Shown here piece by piece: positions 46,345 through 56,743 of a DNA stretch of 64,000 bases. The notes beneath the pieces are model-generated. The model had not been told where the DNA came from and searched no databases. It saw nothing but the letters and a program-made list of their open reading frames with translations. This stretch comes from Diphasiastrum complanatum (Eukaryota > Streptophyta > Lycopodiopsida > Lycopodiales > Lycopodiaceae): assembly GCA_029204225.1 (NCBI GenBank), contig CM055113.1, forward strand, positions 7,717,852 through 7,781,851, read 5' to 3'. Position numbers and translations under genes: made by a program. Positions within the stretch are counted from its first letter, which is position 1. Each line of letters opens with the position of its first letter.

Positions 46345-47765
46345 ATGATTAAAATAGATGTATTCCTGAATGCTTTTGAATAAAGTTGTAGTAATGTTTT
46401 TGAACATGTGGTGCTTGTAATTGCTTTTGTACTTGTTATGATGAATACAGTGTATTATCTCCATTTGAATATTCCTATTGAATTTATACTTATATTGATA
46501 AGAGGTGTGAGAGGATCATTAAAGGTTACAAGGCAAATTTGTAATTGTGGATGGGTGGAACATTGTATCCTCAAGATCCTAAACTCTTCAATACTCTAGA
46601 TTTTGCTCAATTGCTGAATTAGTTGTATGGTGTGCCATGATTATAATGATTTATTAGGATATTTTTAAAGGTTGCAACGTACAAAAATCCATTTTCAATA
46701 TAAAAAATTCAATTTCAAAGAATTATCCTAAACGCATATCTTCGTATTGTCATGAGAAAGATTGAAGCTGGACAAAAGACATTGTAGGAGAATGTAGATC
46801 TTTGAATGAATCATGAATTATCACATAACATCATAACCGATTCTCATATTGCATTTATCCATTCTAAGAATCTACAATTATTGGAAAAAGTGAAATTATT
46901 TTCAAAAAGAATAGAAAACGATAAAGAAAAGCAACAAACTTGCAAGTATATGCATAATCTTTCAAAGGAGTTTATTAAATAGAAACATTCATGCATTCCA
47001 ATAAGCTCTTGAGCATTTTTCTTTAATTTTGAGATGGTTTTAAATTATCTCTTATCTATTTGATTTTCTTGGAGATTTGCATTGGTGGCACATCAAAAAA
47101 TAAAAGACAATGTTTCAATTGAAAAAAAATTAGGGTTTATTTTGATAGGTAAAACAATTGAATTGATGCTAATCAATAGTTAAAGTAGTTGCATTAAGCT
47201 GAATATTGTAGATGCATTGATGGTGGTCATAAAGAAAAATTTAGACACAAAACTATAGTCTAAGGAGCTTGTGATTTTGCTAAAATAGGCATAAAAGCAT
47301 ATGTTACGATATTTTATGCTTGTTGAAGAAACCTTTGACCAAGTTCACATCAAGAAAATACCTATTCATGATCATTTCATTCAAAATAGGAGATAAATAT
47401 CTTAGACATAGGAATGCATAAGATTATAAGAGTTTCATTTCATGTTAAAGAGACATCAAACAGAAGGAAGATCCATATCTTATAATTCTTCAAATAACTT
47501 ATTTGCTTATGTACATCAATTACTAAAATTTATGATAAATTTTTATAACATAGGAATTGAAAATGTAAATCGTAAGATAGTCAATCAACAAGTCAATCAA
47601 TAAGTCAGAAATTATTAAAGGGAAAGAAATAGTGAGGGTTCACTATAACATACATGAATGACACATTCAATTTGGACAATCAATCATTAGATCATTGATT
47701 TGGAAATATGAAAATGCATATTTGATGTCTCCCGTGGAGCTACATCCAAACATCTTTGTTTTATT
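46345..47765 (-). repeat. Composite repeat R, copy 4 (inverted, partial)
   Basis: Direct counterpart of 37,680-38,800. It begins at GATGTATTCCTGAATGC and so lacks the ubiquitin-like ORF. It reaches further than copy 3 on the gypsy side and is joined to gypsy RT at ATTATTCTC|AGATTTGGCACG (about 47,765). Confidence 0.85.
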
Positions 47766-48600
47766 ATTCTCAGATTTGGCACGTCCTATCTACAAGAATT
47801 GATCCACATTGGATGAAGGAAGCCCTACAAGCTTTCCAAAAGCTGAAGGAAGCACTTATATCTGCACCAATCTTACGGCACTCCCAATTGGCCAATGGAG
47901 TTTCATGTGCATATTGATGAATCAAAGTATGCTATAGGAGCCATCTTGCTCCAGCCAAGATTTTTCTATTCGCTTCGCCAATTGACAACTCAACGATGCT
48001 GAAATCAATTATTCAATGACTGAGTTAGGGCCTTGACAATGGTATTTGCGGTCAAAAAGTTTTGCCATTATCTCATGGCAACACACTTTGTATTCTATAG
48101 TGATAATCAACCTTACCTAGTCAACAAAACCTACAACACAGGGAGAATCACTAGAAGGCTACTCTTTGTGCTGGAGTTCGATTTCTATATATTGGTACGC
48201 AAAGGCAAACAAAATAATATGGCGGATCATGTATCACGAATCAAATCAATGCAAAAGGATCTCCAAACTGATGATGAGATAAACGGATGCTGTTTTATTT
48301 TACGTGGATGTTGTTCTAGATTGGGCCGCAGACATCGAGTATTTGATGAAAGGCCAACCTGATCGGTCATTATCCAAGGCGCAACAACGGAAGCTTGTAC
48401 GTAAAGCTTGACCATACCAACTGATTGCAGGCCAACTGTATCATAGAGGGGCGGATAATATCATTCGACAATGTATCCTGCCTTCCTCATAATACAAGTC
48501 AGATCATGTCCCTCTCGCATGAAGCAATGGGAAGTGGTGTAGACTTTGCATCGGAAGTTATAGTACATAAGATTCTACAATCCGGCTATTGGTGGTCATC
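47766..48600 (+). pseudogene. Ty3-gypsy pol: RT end, RNase H, integrase linker (third copy)
   Basis: Reads SDLARPIYKN-like codons, WMKEALQAFQKLKEALISAP by comparison, and an RNase H stretch in one frame at 48,033-48,362 (MTMVFAVKKFCHYLMATHFV, FYSDNQPYLVNKTYNTGRIT, NNMADHVSRIKSMQKD). The linker with QRGADNIIRQ-like codons follows, up to 48,600. It is truncated there by the block shared with 43,953-44,270. Confidence 0.88.
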
Positions 48601-48905
48601 TTTCAACAAATATTACCTTATCTCAATCTTAGTATATTGAATGTCGTGTCACAACTTGATTATAGGTATATATTACATACAATTATGAATGGCAATCAAC
48701 TTTGAAGACTTCGAGAATATTTGAAAATCTTTGAAATTTGATGTGATAGTTCTTCCTTATTTCCATTTTATTTCCATGTATTGATATACTCTCTATCGTT
48801 GTTGCCTTTGTTTGTCTCTATAATATATCATGTGCTCATCCATAGAAGCTATTGTTTTGAAATTGTCAACCCTTATTTCCATGTGTTGATATGCTCTCCA
48901 ATGCT
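48601..48905. repeat. Duplicated A/T-rich block, copy 2
   Basis: Direct repeat of about 43,953-44,270. No coding content. Confidence 0.75.
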
Positions 48906-49393
48906 ATTACCTGTTCGTAATGTCTCATAAAAGGATTCCTTACGGGTAGGTTTGTAATGTCTTGTAAAAAGGATTTCCGGTGAAGCTCAAAGACTTTAAT
49001 GCACGATTTTGTGCATCTTTGGACAGGTTTCCAAAGTTCACTTGCTCCAACAGCTCCCTCTTGAACTGAGAAACCTTCACAATATGCCCATGCAATCTTG
49101 TGTTTTCTGAACAATGTTTTATTCTATGACTTTGTCAAGATATCTGCACTCATGTCAGAGGACTTGATGTATTGAATCAATAACTCTTTCTTTAGGATTA
49201 GGTCTCTAACATGATGGTATTTCAGTGGGATATGCTTCGTTTTTTAATAAAACATCGGAACTTCAGTGAGATAGATTGTGCTTTGGCTGTCCATTTTCAT
49301 CACCGTTGGGCCATTTTGTATTTGGTCTAATTCCTCTAGTATCATTAGAAGCCATCCTATATGATTTGCATTTTTAGAGGCACCGATATATTC
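48906..49393 (-). pseudogene. Copia-4 RNase H end (49,392-49,053) and 3' LTR piece (49,052-48,906)
   Basis: The minus strand reads ASKNANHIGWLLMILEELDQ, KMDSQSTIYLTEVPMFY, a stop, then KTKHIPLKYHHVRDLILKKE and SSDMSADILTKSLNKTLFRK. The polypurine tract follows, and an LTR starts TGTTGGAGCAAGTG. The LTR holds two of the 37-base units and is cut at 48,906. Confidence 0.82.
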
Positions 49394-50035
49394 TATGAGA
49401 AATTCAACTAGTTTAGTCTATTTTGGTCATATTTGTATATTTGGCAATTGAGGGCAATTTTCATATTAGACTTTGAGTTTGACTTTTCAAAGTTATATTA
49501 GTCTAAAAGTATTTGAATATAAAACACTTTTTGAAAGTGTGGGAAATGTAGAAGTTGAGTTTTAGTATATTCAAATTTGAAAGTTGGGTACATTGAATCT
49601 AGTCCCAAAACTAGTAAGGTTTTTATTATGAAGGGAAACCAAGTGGCAATTTAGGTTTTGGACTGCTATAAAAGGATGTAACTCGTGGAAAGAGGTATCA
49701 CTCTCTCTCTTATCTCATTCATGATTATAAATGGTTCTCTTGGGTTCTACTATCCATTGGTGCACTATACAATATCTTGCAATTCTATATGTAGAATGCT
49801 CATTGAATGCTATTTTCAGATCCACACGTGTGAAAAATAGTAGCTTGCTATTATTGTACGGACAGTAACATTATTTGATGTTTTGATTCATGTTTGTCAA
49901 GATCTATTAGAGTTTGCATCTCATTTTTAGCGTAGATGCTGATTTTTCTACATTGGCAAGATTGGTGATATGTTGTCGTTCTAACCCAAGATCATTTTAT
50001 GGATTTTGATCTTAATTGATCTGAAATCTTTCACA
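49394..50035 (+). mobile_element. Copia-2 LTR, full length (642 bp)
   Basis: Begins TATGAGAAATT (decayed TGTGAAAGATT) and ends AATCTTTCACA. A CACACGTGTG palindrome is near 49,824. A primer site follows. Confidence 0.9.
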
Positions 50036-50197
50036 TGGTATTAGAGCTTGTGTTTCAGGTTATGGAGGAAGTAATCACATATATCAATGATCAGGAGAAG
50101 ATATCAATGCTAGAGCATGCTAGATTGGATTCTATACCAAAATTGAGTTTCTTGCATATGAATTGGATCTTTTGTAGATCAAAACTCTATGTAGGGT
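50036..50197 (+). mobile_element. Copia-2 primer site and leader fragment
   Basis: The primer site TGGTATTAGAGC (one mismatch, 50,036-50,047) is followed by 150 bases of leader. It is cut at ...CTATGTAGGGT by the LTR end of the LARD-like element. Confidence 0.85.
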
Positions 50198-51012
50198 GGC
50201 AAGAGTTGAAGGCTGGGAAGCTAAGTCGTGGTTCCCGGCTCCCTTTGGGATGCCTGCGCAACAGTCACACACTTGAAATGTAACCTTCTTAGATTTATCA
50301 ATAAAGTGGGATTTTTCTCAAACTGACTCTGATTACCTTCTAGGTTTCAGTGTTCGGTAAAAGCGCCAATTGTAAGGCCGCTTCCAAATTTTTAACTTGG
50401 CACATAGCTGACGGTCGTATCCCGGGACGCCAGCGGTATGCCGTCGGGACCATTCGGTCTGTGGCGCCAATGGTATGCTGTCGGGACCATTTGGTCCAAG
50501 AACTGGTTGTTTCCATATCTGTCATGGCTTGTGGTTCTGAGTGTTCCTTGCATGATCGTGAATGGGTTAAGCTCTTGGGGAACGGGCTCTAACCTGTCGG
50601 CTGAGTTGGATGGCTTGCTTGGGTGAAAGTTACCTGTTTATGGCTGTCTAGTCTGGCGTGGCGCCAGGTTGGCTTCCAGCGCTCATGAAGAAGCTTTCAG
50701 TGGGTTAAGTCTGATGTAAGTCAAACCGCTTGCTTGGAATGGATGTTACTCGTTTGTAACGAAGCTTCGAGTTGGTTAAGTTTGATGTATGTCGGGCCGC
50801 TTGCTTGGAGGGAAGTCACCCACATCGGGAACCCCGATCTGGCATGGCGCCAGGTTGGATCTCAATGTTGGTTTTCGAAACTTCAAGTGGGTTAAGTCTA
50901 ATCGTTGTTGGCGAGTTGGCTGCTTGTATGTCAAGTGGGTTTGGATGGCAAGAGTTGAAGGCTGGGAAGCTAAGTCGTGGTTCCCGGCTCCCTTTGGGAT
51001 GCCTGCGCTACA
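50198..51012 (+). mobile_element. LARD-like element, 5' LTR (5' part lost, rearranged)
   Basis: 50,264-51,012 matches 54,038-54,784 of the 3' LTR and ends GCGCTACA. Before it, 50,198-50,259 is an extra copy of the LTR end (GGCAAGAGTTGAAGGCTGGG onward), placed where the first 470 bases of the LTR should be. The composition is distinctly G/C-richer than the surroundings. Frames open in this LTR (such as 50,772-51,197) overlap in several phases and are not genes. Confidence 0.85.
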
Positions 51013-51014
51013 TG

Positions 51015-51027
51015 TGGTATCAAAGCC
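51015..51027 (+). promoter_or_regulatory. Primer-binding site, LARD-like element
   Basis: TGGTATCAAAGCC, two bases after the LTR end: initiator tRNA-Met complementarity with one mismatch. Confidence 0.85.
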
Positions 51028-51096
51028 GACTAGCCGATCAGCTATGCGAATCTCACGGAAATGGCCATGGTTTGGGGTTCATCAAGACAACTGTTG

Positions 51097-51480
51097 TGCA
51101 AGGTGCTGCCCACAGTGTAAGCACAGGTGCGTCCACGGTCGGGGTGGTCGGCAGAACGAGGGACTTAATGAGTCAAGGTGCTACCCTTGAGGTGTAAGCA
51201 CGGTCAGTTCTCGCGGTTCGGGCCTGGCGCTGTCTGCACGTAGGACGGATGAGGCAAAGTGCTGTCTAGGGAGGTGAAAGCACGGTCTGTACCTTGTGGG
51301 GTGCGGGGCGACATATTCGAACTGTACGGGTTAACCATTGATACAGAGATGTTGCTCGAATTCGGGTGTAAAGCACGGGCGGTTAGCTGCCGGTGCGGGA
51401 TAGCTGCCGATCGTTTAGCTATAAGGGCTATCGACCAAAAAGTGGTGGGGCGTGACTGAGGCAATGTGCTGAAGGGTGTC
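51097..51480 (+). repeat. Tandem hairpin-forming repeats downstream of the primer site
   Basis: Units at 51,103-51,124, 51,178-51,201, 51,259-51,283 and 51,351-51,376 each begin (G)TGCT and end AGCAC after 10-15 bases. Each is followed by a conserved (A/G)GGT-like tail. A fifth, half unit is at 51,469. The arms GTGCT/AGCAC pair exactly in the first three units and over four bases in the fourth. The position between primer site and body suggests a structured packaging/dimerisation leader, which is an inference. Confidence 0.6.
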
Positions 51481-53564
51481 CTATGTGGGCTGATTCCGTG
51501 ATCGATTTGTATGGGCGTGGCCAGGTAAAGGTCCGTTGGCAAGACCATCTCAAAGGGGGACCTTGTCTTTGTTACTTGTTAGTAAACCTGCCTGAGTGTC
51601 TTACTTGTATGTATTTGTGGTGAGTCTTACTACTCGTGCTTTGCCTGGTTTGCATGATTGCTTGTGATACAAGGAGTTGATGGCTCGAGAAGGAACCTTT
51701 TCTTTTGAAGGCTGATACCATCAAACAAAGAGGACTACAGAATCTGTGGGGCGGATTTGCAGTTCAAGTACTCGCACGTGAATGGCAACGAAACGACTCA
51801 ATGTTTGCAAAAGGATGGATGGCTAGCCTGTTTCTTGGGTTAGTTTCATTTGCGACAACGCCCACCAGACGCAAGCAGGTAGTCAAAAGTTGGAAAGGGC
51901 AATTTCAAGGGAGATCTTTTGTGGAGCAGTTGGTCTTCATTTTGGGACAGCCACCTTCGGAACTGAAACTCACTGAGCATGGGTGATATCCAGAATCTGT
52001 GGGGCGGATTTGCAGTTCAAGTACTCGCACGTGAACGGCAACGAAACGACTCAATGTTTGCAAAGGATGGATGGCTAGCCTGTTTCTTGGGTTAGTTTCA
52101 TTTGCGACAACGCCCACCAGACGCAAGCAGGAAGTCAAAAGTTGGAAAGGGCAATTTCAGGGGAGATCTTCTATGGAGCAGTTGGTCTTCATTTTGGGAC
52201 GACCACCTTCGGAACTGAAACTCACTGAGCATGGGTGATATCCAATATCAGTTGGGTTTTTCCTCAAAGGGGAAAGACTAGGATCCTCTTCAGAGATTGG
52301 CAACAAGTTGGATCAAGCCATAATCCTAGCAGATGGGAAGCAAAGTGTTGGAAAGGCTTTTCGTCCGAAGAACTCTACTCTAAGTCCGATCAGCTGATTT
52401 TATAAGTGGAGGGGAACTATCACACACACCTCTCTCTTGGGGCAAATTTTGAATGAAAGTTGATCAAAATGGGGGCAATTCAAGGTGACCTAGCCATACT
52501 CACACGAGGAGACTGGCGAACTTTGGACCTAATAAGTTGACAAGTTTTTGTTGTGGAAAGGAAAGTTTGTTATAGGCTTTCTCTGGACCAGCAATGATGA
52601 GGAAACATATGAGTACGCTGGTTTGTGTTACGTGTAAGGCAGCTGATCAATGAAGGAACTATGAAAGTTGAGTCTTGCATGAGAGACTTGGTATTTCGAA
52701 CGGACGCTAAGGGACAGTTCGCGTTGAGATCGGACTAGTGCAAACTCTGGGTGCATGTGTCTGATTCAAAGAGAGTTACTTGAAGCCAAGCTCGATGTAC
52801 ACTTCTTGTTTTGACTGTGAGGCAACTGACCAGTGATGGAATTGTGAAAGTCAAGTTTTGCGCGATGGACATGGTGCTTCAAACAAACGCGAAGCAATAG
52901 TTTGGATGCGGATCAAACTGGTGCGACCCTTTGGCTTTCCACGAGGTCAATGGTTACATTTGGGCTTATTCAAAGAGCTACTTCAAGCTAAGTGAGAGGT
53001 GCATTGCGGAGTACTCAATCTTTGCCTACCTTAAAGAGCCAAGATGGAAAAGTATCAAGATCAGGCTGGGACAAGGAGAGAATTCAAGGTGCAGAAGCAA
53101 CAAGACACGGAGTGGACCATAAAGTGGGCAATCAAACGATAAATCCTTTGGCTCAGGGAGCCCTGATACCTGTGCGGAACTGAACAAATCTGGAGCTCAG
53201 GGAGCTCAACACAAAGTGCATCAAGGACAAATCAGGAGCTCAAAGGAGTTCCAAAGTCGAAAGTCAGAAGCGACAGGGGCGAACATTTCAAAGAAAGGCC
53301 TTTGTCACCAGTTAATAGGGTTTTTGGCCTCTGTCAAATCTACGCTTTTCCCAGACAAAGATATATTTTTAAGTTATGTAATATTTCAGTACAAAGAGCT
53401 GAGCCTCCGACTTGTGGTGTGTCAGCTTCAATGCTAATAAAAAGTGGCCAGTAAATTGAGTACTGTGCCAAGTAGCTTAAATGTATAGTTATTTTAATTG
53501 GGAGACACCTTTACTTTAATCTGACATCTGATGAGGACATCATATTTTATAAAGGTGGGGTGGA
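51481..53564 (+). mobile_element. LARD-like element, non-coding internal region
   Basis: No gag or pol motif was found in any frame. It contains a near-perfect direct duplication of about 253 bases (51,738-51,990 and 51,991-52,242). The region 52,560-53,130 has two related blocks (GGCAACTGACCAGTGA...; GGCAGCTGATCAATGA...) that are also diverged repeats. It ends in the polypurine-rich AAAGGTGGGGTGGA. A large LTR pair, primer site and purine tract without coding capacity fit a LARD. Frames such as 51,705-51,986 are unsupported. Confidence 0.75.
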
Positions 53565-54784
53565 TGTTGTAAAGCTACCTTTACAACCTTTACTTCCAGC
53601 GCCATCGGCGCCAGCTATGACCCCGGCGCCAGCAGCGCCCCTGCTGCTCCCGGCGCCACTGTGACCAAAATCCAGTCGGCGCCAAGTTCCTATGGCTAAA
53701 AATCTTTGATCGGTTCTAGCAGAGTCCAGAGAGCTCAGATCAATGTGCAATCACCTCACATGATCTAGGCATGATTAAAGGAAGCCTGGAGATCAGTAAA
53801 ATCTAGAGAGAGAAAATGTCTTTCTAGAAAGAGAAAATTCTAGAGAGAGAAAAATGTGCTTTACCAGCTTGGGTCTCAGAGTGCTTGGTATGAGGAGGGG
53901 TGCCGAATCACACCAATACTATAGGGGAGTGCGGGTTGCGACTCAGGGCGAGCTCCAACCAAGTCTCAACCTCCCTTGCTGGAATGTTGTCATGGCTCTC
54001 GCCTTGGCATGCTAGCGCCCCGGAGACTAGGGTCGGTCACACACTTGAAATGTAACCTTCTCAAATTTATCGATAAAGTGGGACTTTTCTCAAACTGACT
54101 CTAATTACCTTCTGGGTTTCAGTGTTCTGTAAAAGCGCCAGTTGTAAGGCCGCTTCCAAATTTTTAACTTGGCACATAGTTGAGGGTCGTATCCCGGGAC
54201 GCCAGCGGTATGCCGTCGGGACCATTCGGTCCGTGGCACCAACGGTATGCTGTCGGGACCATTCGGTCCAGGAACTGGTTGTTTCCATATTTGTCGCGGC
54301 TTGTGGTTCTGAGTGTTCCTTGCATGAACGTGAATGGGTTAAGCTCTTGGGGAACGGGCTCTAACCTGTCGGCTGAGTTGGATGGCTTGCTTGGGTGGAA
54401 GTTACCTGTTTATGGCTGTCCAGTCTGGCGTGGCGCCAGGTTGGCTTTCAGCACTCGTGACGAAGCTTTCAGTGAGTTAAGTCTGATGTAAGTCAGACCG
54501 CTTGCTTGGAATGGATGTTACTCGTTTGTAACGAAGCTTCGAGTTGGTTAAGTTTGATGTATGTCGGGCGGCTCGATTGGAGGGAAGTCACCCACATCGG
54601 GACCCCCGATCTGGCATGGCGCCAGATTGGATCTCAATGTTGGTTTTCGGAACTTCAAGTGGGTTAAGTCTGATCGTTGTTGGCGAGTTGGCTGCTTGTA
54701 TGTCAAGTGGGTTTGGATGGCAAGAGTTGAAGGCTGGGAAGCTAAGTCGTGGTTCCTGGTTCCCTTTTGGATGCCTGTGCTACA
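53565..54784 (+). mobile_element. LARD-like element, 3' LTR (about 1,220 bp)
   Basis: Begins TGTTGTAAAGCTACC after the purine tract (a start two to three bases later is possible) and ends GTGCTACA. The 5' part, missing in the other LTR, holds a cluster of four GGCGCC palindromes (53,607, 53,625, 53,652, 53,678) and related GCGCC motifs. TGGCGCCAG recurs in the body. Confidence 0.85.
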
Positions 54785-55365
54785 CTAAGTTCAAGCTTGA
54801 ATCTGAGAGTATGTGATTATTATAAGTGCACATGTATTTATATTGTTATAGGATAAGTCCTTTAGCATTTTTCCTTCGGTAACAAAATCCAATCACTTTG
54901 ACGGTTGATATTCAACAACGTTCTGGTTTCTCAAAGTCGAATAGATTCTATTCGCAAATATTTTGCGATAGTCTGTCTCTTCGTTTCAACTTCGTGTTTC
55001 GAAAATTGTTCGCGACACTTGTCTCTTTGCGACATCTTTGTCATTCGCGAATCGTTTGCGACAGATGACAATTCTTGAGCTTGAAGGAACAGTCTAGAAG
55101 ATTACGCAAATTGTTCGCGACAATTTTGCGACATCTGGGCTTGAACAAAAAACAGAAAAAATTTGTGACAAGATTCTATTCGCGAATCTTTCGAGCTTCA
55201 ACAAGACAGCCACGAGCTTCCACAAGACACTGTTTCGCAAATCTTTTTGAGTTGGTCACGAATAGATAAAGTTTCGAGTTCGTGTTTGCTTCTTTCTCAT
55301 CCTTTGTAAAGTAAACTGCGAGCTTTGTTGGTAGAATCAAGATCTGTCTGATCAGTTGTTCTATA
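54785..55365 (-). mobile_element. Copia-3 LTR, longest copy (truncated at its 3' end)
   Basis: On the minus strand it starts TATAGAACAACTGATCAG at 55,365 (first G mutated) after a pol tail and GAGAGGGACC. It includes four TCGCGA palindromes between 55,230 and 54,990 and several TTGCGACA words. TATAAATA lies at 54,842-54,835. It is cut at 54,785 by the LARD-like LTR. Confidence 0.82.
54835..54842 (-). promoter_or_regulatory. TATA box of copia-3 LTR
   Basis: TATAAATA in an otherwise mixed stretch, on the strand of the element and downstream of the TCGCGA motif cluster, as expected for a U3 promoter. Confidence 0.45.
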
Positions 55366-55988
55366 GGTCCCTCTCAAAGTGGCAGTTGGATTAACCCCAA
55401 TATTCCTCGCTGATCCTCGAACAAGACTTTACTTAGTGGCTTTGTAAAGATATCAGCTGTCATTTCCTCTGTAGGTATGAAGACTGTCTTCAGTATCTTC
55501 TTCTTGACTAAATCCCAAATAAAATGATACTTGATAGCTATGTGCTTCGTTTTTTAGTGAAATACAAGATCTTTCGTAAGATAGATTGCTAAAGTGCTAT
55601 CCATTAACAAGACATAAGGTTCAGAAATAGATCCACTTCTCCTCATGCTTTGCAAAATCTGATTTCTAAGCATAAGAACTCTAGAAGTGTTACTAGATTC
55701 ATATATTGATTTTAAAGACTCCCAAGCCTCTTTAGCACTAGTACATGCTGATACTTCTCTCAACAGATCATTGCTCACATTCATCTTCACACAATGAAGT
55801 GCAAGCCTAGATCTCTTCTTGTATCTAGCTAACTCCTGTGCACCTAGAGGTTCATCTTCATCTTCAATCAAGAATTCATAAAGGTCTTGGAGCACCAAGA
55901 GTGACTCCATCCTAACCTTTCAAATAGCATAATTTGTAGAATGCAATCTCTCACTAGCTTCTAGAAGGTATGCTCCAGCAGATCCCAT
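55366..55988 (-). pseudogene. Copia gag - RNase H chimera
   Basis: Gag starts at ATG 55,988 (MGSAGAYLLEASERLHSTNY). It has a TGA where tryptophan is expected (before KVRMESLLVL), and runs through RYKKRSRLALHCVKMNV, SACTSAKEAWESLKSIY and NTSRVLMLRNQILQSM. At about 55,612 it passes in frame into the end of RNase H (MDSTLAIYLTKDLVFH, stop, KTKHIAIKYHFIWDLVKKK, MTADIFTKPLSKVLFED). The other gag chimera (14,636) is joined at the same gag position. Everything between capsid and the RNase H end is deleted. Confidence 0.85.
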
Positions 55989-56743
55989 CTTACTAGTGAC
56001 TTCTACAAACAAGAAATAGATTTGATTGACTTGAAACTCACAAAGGTCTCACACTTGCAGTGTTTCACTCAAATTTGATTTCTTATAATCACAGTTCTAT
56101 CACTCCCTCACAAAGCTGGAATGAAGATAAGATGAAGTGAAAACTACTTTCAAACAAATCTTGCCAAGAAATGGATTTGATTGTCTCTAGAAACTCACTA
56201 AGGTCTCTCTCTTGTAGTTTTTCACTCAAATTAGATTGCTAATCCAACAAATGGACTTATAATCTCAGTTCTAGCACTCCCTCACAAAGTTGGAATGAAG
56301 ATAAGATGATGTGAAATTTACTTACAATCAAATCTTGTCAATTTTGGCTATTTTTGGACAATAACATGACTTAATCTCCCTCACAGTTTTTTATGTACTT
56401 TCAAGACCTGTAAAACAAGTTTAGAGGACATGATTTCAGCCTAGATTAATTAGACTTCATGACCCTATGTCAAATCTAATCAATGGCACTCAATCTTGGT
56501 AGCTTATCCTAAGATTTCCACCAAAAATTACATCAAAAGCACACAAATTGAATTTTTTTGGATCAAATGAATACCATGCATTAAATGCAGGTTCAAAGGT
56601 GCCCACACATGTGGACTGTATGGATTTGGACCCTTACCAAGTTTGGGATCAAATCTCCTCACCAAATTCAAGATAAAACTTGCTAAAAATGTATTTGCAT
56701 TAGATCAATGGATTATGCTCTTGTACTTGGCTCTAATACCATT
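55989..56743 (-). mobile_element. Copia leader and primer site (fifth family)
   Basis: The minus-strand primer site TGGTATTAGAGCC (56,742-56,730; one mismatch) is followed by about 740 bases of leader before gag. Within the leader, two related blocks (near 56,030-56,130 and 56,200-56,330) repeat AACTCACTAAGGTCTC and CTCCCTCACAAAG motifs. Confidence 0.7.

Noticed and set aside
51097-51480. CRISPR-like array
   Set aside because: Units are imperfect, spacing is uneven and the context is a plant LTR element. These are leader hairpins.
50340-51548. Several overlapping frames of 60-141 codons in the LARD-like LTR and leader
   Set aside because: They overlap on both strands in a G/C-richer region with few stops. 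No domain or codon signal supports any of them.
51705-51986. 93-codon frame in the LARD-like interior
   Set aside because: It covers a 253-base tandem duplication in which the second copy is shifted by a deleted A. No gag or pol motif.
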